Positions 52,406 through 64,000 of a DNA stretch of 64,000 bases are shown piece after piece. The DNA is taken from assembly GCA_021521415.1 (NCBI GenBank), contig JAIQDT010001130.1, positions 372,001 to 436,000 of the forward strand, written 5' to 3'. Source of the stretch: Bidens hawaiensis. Lineage: Eukaryota; Streptophyta; Magnoliopsida; Asterales; Asteraceae. A program made the translations under genes and the position numbers. The first letter of the stretch is position 1. Each line of letters begins with the position of its first letter. The notes under the pieces are model-generated. The model did no database searches, was not told the DNA's origin, and saw only the letters and a list, made by a program, of their open reading frames with translations.

Positions 52406-53738
52406 CAGAATCAACCCTTTAAGTTTGAACATTTTGCAATTAACATTTGAAAGTTTCATAAAGAGTTAAACAAAAATGATCAAGTCTAAGTAACCAGATA
52501 TAAAATAATACAACTACAAAAATAGAAAAACTTATAAAAATTTAACGAAATAAGGGATCAAATTTCAGTCTAGTCAAGGACCACTATGTTTTTAGAAAAG
52601 ATCCTAACAGGAATCACACTCACTACGTGACTGTCATATAGATCTGTGTTTAGCCGTATTATGACATAGAGAAACAGGTTGTAAGCATGTAAATAACTTA
52701 AATGGTTTTCATCGTTTCTGTGATACGGATTAAGGTTCAATTTAGCTCAAAATTTAAGTGGGCAACAACTCAGAGATAATGAAGCCTTCTATCTATTCTC
52801 AAAGCGTATTTGGCTATTACCCAAGTCACCCCGAATTGACTTCGACCCATAGTGTCTGATTAACATGTAGATACTCGTTGTCTGCTTCCCGTTCTCTTCT
52901 TACTCCAGAATTGAGAAGTCTTGATTGTTACAATAACTCATAAGTACTTAATTTTTTTTTTTTTTTTTTATCTACACATACTTATAGACTTCGGAGTACT
53001 AAACCACTGCAAGTCCCGAATCTGGATCACTGCAGTGTCTTGAAATGCTTTCTTCACGGGAATCAGAACACTTACGGGCTCGTGTATGACTGGGTAGTCG
53101 CTTTTCTGCCTATCATTCGGAAAGAAATGCATGAAGACATTCAAAAATCTTAAGGAGTTTCCACGTAAAATCGAGTAATTTAAGTTAATATCACATACAC
53201 TTTTACGCACCATAAAAAATTACCATGACATACAATGACTGTCTTAAAGTCTTTTAAGCCTAATAACTTCACTAGTTAAGCACACACAATCAGTATATAT
53301 ATCATTTTCCAAGGTTGGATCAACTTTCTGTTAAACATAGCACATTTACTTCATACAAAGTAATAGACTTGAAAAGTAATTTCATTTCCCAAAAAAAAAT
53401 TTTGACTTCAGTCACCCCGATCAAGTCAAAGTCTTCAGGTAAACGGCAATCCTGAAGATCCAATGGATCAACTGGACCGACCACATACAAGTATGTGTCC
53501 TTCTAATTATGTATGACCGACTAATTTTCAGCGACAGAAAGAAAACACATCATAAATCGCCCCGGTCACTTTCAGTCATCTGGTTAATGGCTATCCTCAA
53601 AATCTACAAGTATAAGATGAGGACCAAAACATATCCTAAGACATGTCCTTCCAACTGAGATAACCGACATAATTTTAAGCGATTAGTGACGTTTTTTTTT
53701 TTTTTTTTTTTTTTTTAAGACACAAAAGAAAAGCATGG
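52406..53738 (-). other. spacer between pol and extra ORF
   Basis: Holds T runs (52951-52969 and 53694-53716) and two diverged direct repeats with GTATGTGTCCTTC/ACATGTCCTTC and ACCGACTAATTTTCAGCGA/ACCGACATAATTTTAAGCGA (53490-53540 and 53635-53690). An 81-codon minus-strand frame at 52968-53213 shows no recognisable motif. Confidence 0.5.
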
Positions 53739-56700
53739 TTACTCGGGATTGATCATCCCATTTAGCTCAATTAGGTTTTGAAATCTGGATTTATCAAACG
53801 CTTTTGTAAATAAATCAGCGAAATTCTCGAGCGTATCGACTTTTTCGATCTTAATCAGTTTCTTCTCAGCACAATCCCGTATGAAATGATGACGAATGTC
53901 AATATGTTTGGTTTTACTATGTTTCACGGGATTGTTAATTACTGAGATGGCTGCAGTGTTATCAATTAAAATAGGAGTGAGTAAGAAATTCAGACCATAG
54001 TCGCGCAATTGTTGCTGAATCCACAAAACCTGAGAACAGCAGTTGGATGCTGCCATATATTCAGCTTCACATGTTGAGATTGCAACTGACGTCTGTTTCT
54101 TGCACTGCTAGGAAACTAATCTTCCACCTAGAAACTGACATCCTCCTGTTGTCGACTTCCGACTCTGATTGCACCCTCCATAATCAGAATCAGTATAAGC
54201 AACCAGTTCCACGTCTCCTCCCTTCGGGTACCACAACCCTAGCTTCGGCTTGCCCTTGAGATACCGTAGTATCCTCTTTGCACCTTTCAAATGAGATTCT
54301 TTCGGATTTGCCTGAAAACGTGCACAAAGACAAACAGCAAACATTATATCAGGCCTAGAAGCAGTTAAATACATTAATGAACCTATTATCGCCCAATACA
54401 GAGTTGGGTCCACATCTGCGTCACCATCTGATTCAGCGCCCAATTTGTGATTGACGCAGATTGGAGTGTCATATGGAGAACTGTCCTCCATCTTGAATCG
54501 CTTGAGCACATCATGAACGTACTTCGTCTGATGAATGAACATCCCGTCCTTCTTCTGATCAACCTGCAATCCTAGAAAGAAAGTTAGTTCACCCATAGCA
54601 CTCATTTCGAACCTTTTCTTCATGACATCCTCAAAATCTTGACACATGGAGACTCTTGATGCAGCAAATATGATGTCATCCACGTAGACTTGAACTAGTA
54701 GGAAGTCGCTTCCTTCTCTCTTCACGAACAGTGTGCTGTCAATTAAACCCCTTTCAAAACCATTCTCGAGCAGGTAGTCCGATAACGTTGAATACCAGGC
54801 ACGAGGTGCCTGATGTAATCCATACAGCGCCTTGCTCAACTTGTATACGTGATCTGGGAAGTCTGGGTCAGGAAAACCCAGAGGTTGCTCAACATACACA
54901 ACCTCATCAACTTTCCCATTTAAAAACGCACTCTTCACATCTAGCTGAAACACCTTCATTCTCTTACATGCAGCAAACGCCAAAAACAATCTTATCGCTT
55001 CCAACCGGGCGACAGGAGCAAACACCTCATTGTAATCAATACCCTCTTGCTGATTAAAACCTTTAACAACCAGCCTTGCCTTGTTTCTAATGATAATCCC
55101 CTTTTCATCCCTCTTGCACTTAAACACCCATTTTGTGCCTATAGCATGCACATTCCTTGGTTTTTCAACCAAAGTCCAGACTTCCATCTTCTCGAATTGA
55201 GCCAACTCTTCTTGCATGGCCTCGACCCACGAGCTGTCCTTAAGAGCCATTTGATAATTTTTCGGTTCAATCTGGCTAATAAAGCAGGAGTACAAACATT
55301 CGTTCATTATACCCGTTTCTTTAATGCTTGTATAAACACAGGTGTGCTCATTCAAGCTACTTCTGGTTTGTACACTGGAGGACACATCACCTATAATATT
55401 CTCCAATGGGTGATCTTTGTGAATTCTCGTGGTCGGAACAGCACCGACATGCAAATTATCTTCCAAATTTGAAGAGATCTCATCAATGGTTGTTTCTGGC
55501 TGAGAGTGAAATGGATTGATAAACTCATCTTCAGGTAAGGCAGCAGGGGTATCAATAGTGTTTGATGTGGAAGGTTGACTTCTCTCAATAAGCTGTCGTT
55601 GCAATAGATTCTCTTCCTCATCAAGTATCATCTTCGACGCAATTCTTTCTTCTTCTTCAGAAATTTCCAAATTAGGGATGTTAAATGACTTAAACAGCTT
55701 AACATAGTCGAAAAGCTCAGCAGGTCCATTGCTTGGTTTTGGCGATTGGTAACTAGTAATGTCGGTGTTACACACCACCTCCACCTTGCAAGTCGACGTA
55801 TTGAAGACCCGTCTGTTGGGAGTCCCAACAACATAACCGACTAAGATTCCTTCATCGGCTACTTCACCAAATTTCGAATTAGTCTTCAAAATCGAACAAG
55901 GAGACCCGAATGGTTCAAGACCGCTCAAGTTGGGCTTCCTTCCATGCATAAGCTCGTAACATGTTTTTCCAAGTCTCTTAACGGTTAACACCCTATTCAG
56001 AACATAGCAGGCTGTAGCAACTGCTTCAGCCCAGAATATCACAGGAAGTTTTGAATCTGCCAGCATAGTTCTGGCTCCTTCAATTAAAGTTCGGTTCTTC
56101 CTTTCAGCCACTCCATTCTGTTGCGGAGTATACGGAGCGCTGTATTGATGTTCAATTCCTTTCTGAAGACAGAAGATTTCCATTTCAAAGTTCTTGAACT
56201 CTGTTCCATTGTCACTTCTGATGTATTTAACTGATTTACTCATGACGTTCTCAACTTTTGTAATTAGATTCTTCACCATTTGAGCCGTCTCATCTTTCGA
56301 TTTCAGAAAATATACCCACGAATATCGCGAGTAGTCATCAGTGATCACCAAGCAGTAAGAAGTACCTCCTAGACTTTTTACATTCACGGGACCGAAGAGA
56401 TCCATGTGAAGTAGTTCTAGAGTACCGGCAATAGAGTTGACCTTCTTGGTGAGATGGGATTTCTTGTGTTGCTTTCCCTTCTTGCATGCTATACATTTGT
56501 CTTCAAAGTTAAAACTTTTTAAGGGAACGCCCATCACAAGCCCATTCTTGACAATGAAGTTCATCTTCCGAAGATGAATGTGCCCCATTCTCCTGTGCCA
56601 CAATTCAGATTCTGATTCGCTTGCTTTCGTCATTAAACAAGATTCTCCCGTGGCCATTTCAGTAGACCTCATATCCATCACATATGTATTTGTTTCACGT

Positions 56701-57086
56701 GGAGCTTTCATTACTATCCACTCGTCTGGTATCTGGAAACCAGGCTTCAACACGATCGCTTCATTCTTCGTGAAATGGACAGTGTAATCTTTATCACAAA
56801 TCTGCGACACACTCAGCAGATTGTGCTTCAATTCCTCCACAAAATTCACATTCTCAAGTGTCATCCTTCCATTTGACACTGTACCTCTACCAGTAATTCT
56901 TCCTCCGCTTTCACCAGCAAAACTAACTCTCGCTCCCTGAACAGGTTTTAAGTCTTGCAACAAGTGTTTGTTGCCCGTCATGTGCCGGGAACAGCCGCTA
57001 TCTACAATCCAAAGACTGTGGGCAGCCCTGTTCAACTGTTCCTGCACAATAAAACAGAGAATTAGAATCTTGGGACCCAAGACCAA
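53739..57086 (-). pseudogene. Sirevirus Pol, one nonsense codon
   Basis: Protease [13 protein letters not shown] (about residue 26), pre-integrase zinc finger (HRRMGH ... [10 protein letters not shown]), integrase with the DDE set ([29 protein letters not shown]), RT with YVDD ([13 protein letters not shown]) and RNase H. The frame is open for 992 codons to TAG at 54108-54110. Downstream the same frame continues (QCKKQTSVAISTCEAEYMAA) to a natural end DLFTKAFDKSRFQNLIEL and GMINPE at 53739. The stop replaces what is normally Trp in VSWQCKKQ, a single TGG to TAG change. Otherwise the gene looks complete. Confidence 0.9.
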
Positions 57087-57990
57087 TTGGTCTTGGATCG
57101 ATACGTCCCGTACCCTGGCTTTCCAAAGTTAGCATCAGGATAATTCCTGTAAGTCCTGTTAGGAAATCTCCTTAAAGATTGAGTGTGATGCCTTCCAAAC
57201 CTATGTGAATTGAAAGTGTTATATCTTGTGGTTTGGTTGAAAAACTGAGGTTTGTTTTTATGAAAACTTGAATTAGTTACATTTTGGCATTTTGAAAAGT
57301 TTTCATTTTTAGCAGTATCAAACTGATGCTTATTCTCAGTTTTATTTGGCCTCACACCTCTGTATCTCGGCGTCAGAGGACAATCTGCAACAAGATGTCC
57401 TAATTTATTACATCTAAAGCAACACCTACTCTCCATTTTCTTTTCAAATGTTGGTTTGGATGTAGAGGCAGTGTTACCAGCCGTTCGTCTCACATAAGGT
57501 GGGACATACGGGTTGAGTGGAGTACTCTTTTTAGAAGATTTATTTTTATCTCCACTAGTGGGTAACACTACATTCTCTTTCGTCTTACCTGATTCGGACA
57601 ACTTATCCGAATCCGATGAGACTGGACTCGTAACAGAAATATTTACACTAGAAACAGGCGAACTCGTTTCGCCATTACTAACAGTTGGTTCTTTACATGT
57701 AACCTTGATTGGAACTGTCTGAGGAACTTCAAAATCCACAGATTTCTGAATACTAGGGTTGAAAGTGTAGTTGTGGTTATAAGGTGGTGGCACCTCGTGA
57801 TAACCAATTCCTCCCCTCTTTGCAGAGGTACCTTGATCACTAACGAGGTGATCTAGAATAGCTGAGGAATTTCGGAACTGCTCGAGTTTTCGGTTCAGTT
57901 CCACCACTTTCACCTGGTGGTCAGCAATCTGCTTTTCACGTTCAGCAATAAGTTTAGTCTTTTCTTCTAAAACCTCATAACTTAGGTCAA
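57062..57990 (-). pseudogene. Sirevirus Gag C-terminal part
   Basis: Coiled coil (VLEEKTKLIAEREKQIADHQ), GIGYHEVPPPYNHNY, a zinc knuckle CCFRCNKLGHLVADC (about 57390) and a basic Arg/Asn-rich tail ending NWSWVPRF. The N-terminal capsid region is lost at the 57990 junction. The gag stop overlaps pol by 25 bases in the -1 frame, so Pol would need a -1 frameshift, or the overlap results from an indel. Confidence 0.85.
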
Positions 57991-58089
57991 TTACCCAAAA
58001 TTATAACTGTTTAAAAGTTCACACATCCAAATACTAAATCAAAACAAACTACTAGCTAATCTAAGATCGATAGCATCTCTGCGATGATC

Positions 58090-59491
58090 ATGCTTGTCCT
58101 GAGTCATCGGTTTAGTTTATGGTCAGCTAGGTTTTGATCTGTGTCTACTTTGCTTATTATGATATCTCCTCGTTCCATTATTTCCCGTATAGGGTTGAAC
58201 TTCCTTAGAATGTGCTTGGCTCTATGATGAGATCTGGGCTCTTTGGCCTGAGCAATAGCATCTGTGTTATCACAAAACACCTCGATTTGTTTATGAATAC
58301 TTAGAACCATATCAAGGCCAGTGATGAACTTCTTCATCCAAGCAGCCTCCGAAGCAGCATCTGATGCAGCTATGTATTCTGATTCGGTGGTAGAATCTGC
58401 CACCACGCTCTGCTTGGAGCTTTTCCAGTAAATAGCTCCTCCATTGAGAATGAATACATATCCAGATTGTGAGCAAGAATCATCTCGGTCAGTCTGGAAG
58501 CTAGCATCAGTGTAAAACCTTACAGTGAGCTCTTCTTCCACTCCTCCAAACACTAAGAACATATCATTGGTCCTTTTCAGTTACCTTAGAATGTTCTTTA
58601 TAGCAGTCCAATGGAATGCCAGGATTTTTCTTAAAACGACTAGTCATGCTCAATGCATATGAGACGTCAGGTCTAGTGCATAGCATAGCATACATGGTAG
58701 AACCAATCACTGAAGCATATGGAATTCTTGCATGTGCTTAGTTTTAATGTCCGTTATCGGAGATTGCGATTTTTTCAACACGGTTCCTTTAGCCATGCAA
58801 TGCAGACAGCTCCTTTCTTGGAGTTATCCATTGAGAAGAGTGTCATTACCTTGTCTATGTATGTGCTTTGACTTAGCCCTAAAATCCACACAGACCTATC
58901 TCGGTAGATCTTGATTCCAAGAATATAAGCAGCTTCACCAAGATCTTTTATTGCGAAACAATATCCCAACAATTGCTTAACTTCCTTACTCCTATTTCAA
59001 GAGAAAAAACATAAAGGAATATCATCAAAGTGCTGAGTAAGAGAAATCGAATGAGTGCCTGCCTATTGTGCTATATGAATGTTATTTCCAATGATTAGTA
59101 TATCATCCACATACAGGATGAGGAATGATATAGGGCTCCTACTAGCCTTTCTGTAAAAACAAGGCTCATCTTCATTTTTAATAAAACCAAACTCTTTTAT
59201 TTTCTCATCAAAATGAAGATTCCAGCTGCGAGATGCCTGTTTAAGTCCATAAATGGACTTATTCAGTTTGCGCACCCTGTTAGGATATTTAGGATCAACA
59301 AAACCTTCAGGCAGAACCATATAGACATCTTCAGAAATGTGTCCATTAAGAAAAGCAGTTTTGACATCCATTTGCCATATCTCGTAGTCATAATACGCGG
59401 CTATGGCAAGTAATATCCTTATCGACTTAGTCATAGCAACATGTGAGAAGGTTTCATCATAGTCAATACCCTTAGTTTGAGTAAAACCTTC
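58090..59491 (-). pseudogene. copia RT-RNase H fragment
   Basis: From 59491 downward: GFTQTKGIDYDETFSHVA, WQMDVKTAFLNGHISEDVYM, KSIYGLKQASRSWNLHFDEK and LILYVDDILIIGN (RT with YVDD), then a frameshifted piece (CFAIKDLGEAAYILGIKIYR) and RNase H (VRFYTDASFQTD, SVVADSTTESEYIAASDAAS, VFCDNTDAIAQAKEPRSHHR) ending near 58100. This is a different copia lineage from the neighbouring Sirevirus. Gag, protease, integrase and LTRs are absent. Confidence 0.85.
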
Positions 59492-59650
59492 AAACCTGTA
59501 ATCCCCTTTTATAGGCAAAGTTTTGCCCACCATCGCGTAGTGTGATGGGCCTTTCCATAGGCCATCGTGTAGCGCGACGCCGCAATGTGTGAGATCTTGC
59601 CACGTGTTGACACGTGGTTGAACACGTGGATTCAGTTACTTAAAACGTGG
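59492..59650 (-). mobile_element. gypsy LTR (U3-TATA) fragment
   Basis: About 160 bp match 63639-63798 of the gypsy LTR closely (CCCCTTTTATAGGCAAAGTT, GGGCCTTTCCATAGGCCATC, GACGCCGCAATGTGTGAGAT). On the minus strand it contains CCTATAAAAGGGG, the LTR promoter box, and ends just past the expected transcription start, where the copia RT frame begins. Confidence 0.85.
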
Positions 59651-59654
59651 TCAT

Positions 59655-62118
59655 CAGGTATCGCTTTAATTTTGGCAAGATCTACTTGAATTCCATTTGC
59701 ATTTATAGCATGACCAAGAAATTGTACCTCATGCGGCTAGAATTCACACTTGGAAAACTTAGCATACAATTTCTCGTTTTGAAGTAATTCAAACATGATT
59801 CTAAGATGAACCTTATGATCTTCTTCCGATTTAGAATAGATAAGTATATCGTCGATGAATACGATTACAAATTTATCTAAATAAGGCTTACAAATTCTGA
59901 TCATCATGTCCATGAATGCTGCAGGAGCATTGGTAAGTCCAAATGGCATGACCGTGAATTCAAAATGTCCATATCTTGTTCTAAATGCAGTCTTTGGAAT
60001 ATCTTCTTCTTGGAATTTTAATTGATGATAACCTGAACGTAAATCGATCTTCGAAAAACAACTTGCTCCTTGTAGTTGATCAAGCAAATCGTCAATTCTT
60101 GGGAGCGGGTATTTGTTCTTGATAGTTACTTTATTCAGTTCACGATAATCAATGCACATTCTCATCGAACCGCCTTTCTTTTTCACGAATAATATCGGAG
60201 CTCCCCAAGGTGAAGAACTTGGTCTTATAAATCCTTTCTCTAACAGTTCGTATAACTGTTTCTTTAATTCTTTCATCTCTGTTGGAGCTAGTCAATACGG
60301 GGATTTGGTTATTGGAACGATTCCAGGCATTCAGTCTATACTAAATTCAACACCACGCTCTGGTGGTATTCCTGGTAATTCTTCAGGGAAAACGTCAGAA
60401 AATTCTAAGACAATTGGTACGTCTTCTAATTTATTCTCTTTAGGTTCTTCTGTCACATACACTATGAATGCTAAACAACCTTTATGTAGACATTTATTAG
60501 CTTTAATCATTGAGATTAAGCTAACATGACCTCCATTTTTGTCTCCGGCTATTTGGATAGTCTTCTCATTTGCACGAATTTTGATTGCTTTCTTATCGCA
60601 TAAGATACGGGCTTGGTTATCGGATAACCAGTCCATATCTAAGACAATATCAAAGCCTGCCAATGTCATAGGTAACAGCTGGACAGGTATGACATGTCCT
60701 TCTAATAGAATTTTGCCCTTATTCAAGACTTCAAATATTCTAATCTGATTACCGTCGGCTGTTTCTACCATGAGGGATTTGTCTAACTTAACTAAGGGTT
60801 CATTTAATAGGCTATAAAATTTCTTATCTATAAAACTTTGGTTTGCACCTGAGTTGAACAAAACTCTAGCATAAACATATTAACGAGAAACGTACCGGTT
60901 ATGGCTTCCGGCATCTCAGCTGCCTTCCCGGTGTTGAGCACAAAAACACGTGCATTTCCTTTTCTTCCTTCATTCTTGGTGCCACTACCACTTGTACCTT
61001 CTCCTCTAGTTTTCTTCTTCGGACATTCATTATGAAAATGTCCCATCTCTCCACAACCATAACTAGCAATCTTATTCTTCCAGCAATCAGTTGTTGCATG
61101 ACCCACTTGTTTACAATTAGTATAGGTAACCGACTTATTAAATCTGCACCTTCCAAAGTGTCTCCGGTTGCATATCTTACATAATGGAATTGGTGGCTGG
61201 GAGTTCCTCTTCTCTCCACGATATGGTTTCTTGTTTTCCCTATCATTCTTCTTAAACACAACTTCCTTCTTGAATACATTTTCTTTCTTTTCTTCTTCAC
61301 GAGTTCTAATCTACCCATTCATCATGTATCCAGCCAACTCCATGGCTGAATCAATAGTTTGAGGTAGAGATGATCTGACCATATTTCTAATCTCCTTTGG
61401 CAAACCCCAGATATAACGAGTGATCTTGTTATTTTCTGGTGTTAACAAGTGTGGTAACATCCTACAATACTCTAGAAATTTAGTATTGTAGTCTTTGAGA
61501 TTCGTCCCAACTACTTTATGATTTAAAAACTTGATTTGAATTTCATCTTTTACGTTCATCAGACAAGACTTCCTGATTACTAGATCCTTGAATTCTTCCC
61601 ACCTCAACTTGTACATATTTAATCTACCCTTGGTTTGTATAAGGGTATTCCACCATTGCAGAGCTTCACCTTTGAACGATTGGGAGGAATACTGAATTGC
61701 TTCTTTCTTAGAACACTTACTAATAACATTGATGGCTTCTATTTCTTCAAGCCATCTTAGTGCAGCAATAATACCATCGCTTCCATAGAAATCTTTGGGA
61801 TTAAACACCTAGTATGTCTTTAACTACAGCTTTTCTTAGTCTTTTGTTTCTTGGTTCTTCTTCTTCTTCTCTCTTGGACTTGTTAGATTTCTCATTGCTC
61901 GATGTTTCTTTCTTTCGCATAGTCTCGAGCATAGCTGGAAAAACTTCAGCAATTCCTTTTGCAATCATCTCTTGCATATCCTCCTTTCCCATGAATTGAT
62001 CACCAACGGGAGGGGTAGCATTCATTTCCTGATTTTCGACATTTTTCTTCAATCTCCCTCTCGTATTCCTTGAGGGTCCACTATTGACTTCAACGCTCGA
62101 ATTTCCTCTTTTTGACAT
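59655..62118 (-). pseudogene. Ty3/gypsy gag-protease-RT, broken
   Basis: Start MSKRGNSSVEVN at 62118. Capsid domain 61808-61311 (IAALRWLEEIEAINVISKCS, KGEALQWWNTL, LPQTIDSAMELAGYM). Zinc fingers at 61259-60828 (CKICNRRHFGRC, CGEMGHFHNEC). Protease FNSGANQSFIDKKFYSLL, where the usual catalytic Asp of DSGA is Asn. RT 60276-59737 ([32 protein letters not shown]) and the start of the RT/RNase H connection (VDLAKIKAIPD) ending at 59655. Frameshifts separate gag pieces, and stops lie before and after the RT. RNase H, integrase and any chromodomain are deleted. Confidence 0.85.
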
Positions 62119-62261
62119 TCTATAGACGAGAAATAGGAGGCAACTATTAGTTACTATCTCTAAGAATTTACCAAAGATATATATCTTATCCGTACTTTCA
62201 TCCACTTAAATTGGTTAAAGCTTAAGTACATTTATCAAATACTTAATTCGCTAAAACCGAT

Positions 62262-62274
62262 GGCTCTGATACCA
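62262..62274 (-). other. gypsy primer-binding site
   Basis: The minus strand reads TGGTATCAGAGCC three bases from the LTR end (GGTGTGACA), an initiator tRNA-Met site as used by chromovirus gypsy elements. Confidence 0.85.
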
Positions 62275-62277
62275 ACC

Positions 62278-64000
62278 TGTCACACCCCGCCTTCGAGCCT
62301 AGGCGTGTGACTCACAGTTGGTACCATTTATGTCAATTTATCAAAGTTTTGCAGCGGAAAGTGTTAATTTAAAAATATTTACTTTTACAACATAGGGAAT
62401 TAAATACCCTTGTTTGTTTTACAAAATTACTTGTTTAAAAACAAGTTTTACATATGCATCATTACAAAATTAGCTGAGCCACCAGCTGCATTCTATGCCT
62501 AGTGATCTTCTATCTCCACTGGCATATTCATCACTATACATTACTCTTGGTTACCTGAAAACAGTTTGAAAATGCATTAGCTATACGCTGGTGAACACGC
62601 GGACTCAATAAAAGGTTTTCACAATTCGTTATGACACAACACCAATAGCATTCAACGACTCAGTGGGTCTCAATCCTATCTCATCGGAACTAAACATATG
62701 CACAAACCACATAATCGGACTTCACTCGCCCTAGAGACAGTCACTTGCCTCATGTTTAGTATGCCTGTAGTGTGCCCACTACAATACATATATGTAAGGA
62801 TCCAGACACATGTGTATTTTTGCCTGAGTGTTTAATACTACCTTGTATCGAAACTTTTTAGAGGTTTTGAACCAACCCTCATGCAAATACTTTCATAACT
62901 CTTTACATATGGATAACAGTCCCATAGTTTATAAGAGTAAACATATTTCAAAAAGACAGTACATAGACGTATTCACGTCGAAAACATATCCATACTATAA
63001 AAAGGTTGAGTGTATTCACCTTTTGATATATCAATGTATCTCACTGACAAATGCCTTTTCTTTATCTTGGACCTATAGTACGAGAATAACATTTTATAAA
63101 TAACTAGAACTACAATCTATCTTTGGACCTTTAGTCTACTTGCATAACATTTACCTTGATATTCCTTTCTTTTATAAAACATTTATATGCTATGTTTCTT
63201 CATCATGAAGAAACGTGTATATCAAGTTTCTTCTTTCATAAGTAATATCTTTATAATATAAAGAATAACATTTCATCTATAATCTTATCTTATGAAAGTT
63301 TATATTTCACTTACTTATTTGATCAAGGTATAGACTATACCCCTGACTATGGTCTAAGCCATATAATAATAAAATAATAACTTAAGCAGAACCCCTACCT
63401 TATGCGGGTATGTTACCTAAGCTTTACACGGGCAGTACTTCTACTTCCTTATCATGTATTGAAGCTTAAACCGTCAATATCCTTGCTTCTAACTCATTTG
63501 ACAAATCTACGGGGTGTCGGAACTTCAATTCTTGCGCGAATTACGAGAAATCAAGACCTCAGAACCTCACAATAGTTGGGCACGCGTCCCAATGTTAAGT
63601 GTGTGTAAGGAAAAGTGAATTTGGGATGAGTTATGCTTCAAAACCGTAATCCCCTTTTATAGGCAAAGTTTTGCCCACCACCCCGAAGCGCGATGGGCCT
63701 TTCCATAGGCCATCGCGTAGCGCGACGCCGCAATGTGTGAGATCTTGCCACGTGATGACACGTGGTTGAAAACGTGGATTCGGTTACTTAAAACGTGGCG
63801 ACGCCCCCTTCCTCTTAGACCATCACGTAGTGTGACACCCCTTTTCTAAACTCATGGGAAACACCATCACGTAGCGCGATGATCAGCATGATCTACGCGA
63901 TGGTCTAGAAAACCCTAATTTTTATTTTCAGCCCCTGAACTTTGTTAACTCATCACTTCTTGGTTTATCTTCCATAGTTCAAAAATACTAAAGCGGCCCT
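62278..64000 (-). mobile_element. gypsy 5' LTR, runs off the window
   Basis: The LTR 3' end is GGCGGGGTGTGACA at 62278. CCTATAAAAGGGG at 63651-63663 is the promoter box, so U5/R take up about 1.37 kb and U3 extends past the window end. The U3 part (63660-63910) carries several imperfect palindromes of the CATCGCGTAGCGCGATG type. A fragment of the same U3 lies at 59492-59650. Confidence 0.8.

Larger units (their letters stand above)
48364..57990 (-). mobile_element. Sirevirus-like copia, 5'-truncated
   Basis: On the minus strand, in order: C-terminal gag (57990-57062), pol (57086-53739), a spacer, a long extra ORF (51589-48869), a polypurine tract and a 3' LTR. A third ORF between pol and the 3' LTR is the hallmark of Sireviruses (Maximus/SIRE lineage). 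The 5' LTR, primer site and gag N-terminus are missing; at about 57990 the sequence passes into an unrelated copia RT fragment. No target duplication can therefore be tested. Confidence 0.8.

Noticed and set aside
12775..62274. tRNA genes suggested by TGGTATCAGAGC strings
   Set aside because: These are primer-binding sites next to LTR ends; no cloverleaf surrounds them.

Overview
This is eudicot plant nuclear DNA, probably from the daisy family (Asteraceae). A TIR-NB-LRR (TNL) resistance gene with a post-LRR C-JID domain is present, and TNLs are essentially a dicot class. The rest is dense nested LTR retrotransposon sequence of the Tat, Sirevirus and Tork-like kinds typical of large composite genomes. 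The family assignment is inference. No organelle or bacterial sequence, tRNA or rRNA gene was seen.

Layout. 1-5.3 kb: remains of a CACTA (En/Spm) element, with a broken TNP2 transposase on the minus strand, two small divergent ORFs and ACCGGT/AACGG-rich repeats. 5.3-8.9 kb: the 3' end of a hAT transposase, split by a 2.8-kb solo LTR with a TTTAG target-site duplication (TSD), followed by a 270-bp tandem duplication. 8.9-13.0 kb: a minus-strand copia gag and leader interrupted by the 3' end of a Ty3/gypsy element. 13.1-13.6 kb: a MITE with long inverted repeats.

14.2-37.6 kb holds the only cellular gene I can support, a TNL on the minus strand. I can join eight exons with consistent phases and splice sites into one open frame of 1,221 residues: TIR, NB-ARC, LRR, C-JID and a C-terminal HMA-like fold. 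The gene is stretched to 23.5 kb because intron 3 (12.0 kb) and intron 5 (6.7 kb) are packed with transposons: at least six copia fragments, two MITEs with clear TSDs, and one 5.5-kb copia element whose two LTRs are unrelated although its flanks match.

37.9-47.2 kb: a young 9.26-kb non-autonomous Tat element inserted 249 bp upstream of the TNL start codon. It carries an intact gag, no pol, tandem repeats and an intact five-exon gene on its antisense strand. 47.2-48.4 kb: the LTR end and UTR of another minus-strand copia. 48.4-58.0 kb: a minus-strand Sirevirus with 3' LTR, an intact 906-residue extra (env-like position) ORF, pol with one nonsense codon, and a 5'-truncated gag. 58.0-59.5 kb: a copia RT-RNase H fragment. 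59.5-64 kb: a minus-strand Ty3/gypsy gag-protease-RT remnant with its 5' LTR running off the window.

The most interesting objects are the TNL with its integrated HMA-like domain, the antisense gene inside the Tat element, the copia with mismatched LTRs, and families of short repeats or hairpins placed in retrotransposon leaders. All coordinates and splice sites were read by eye without alignment software.
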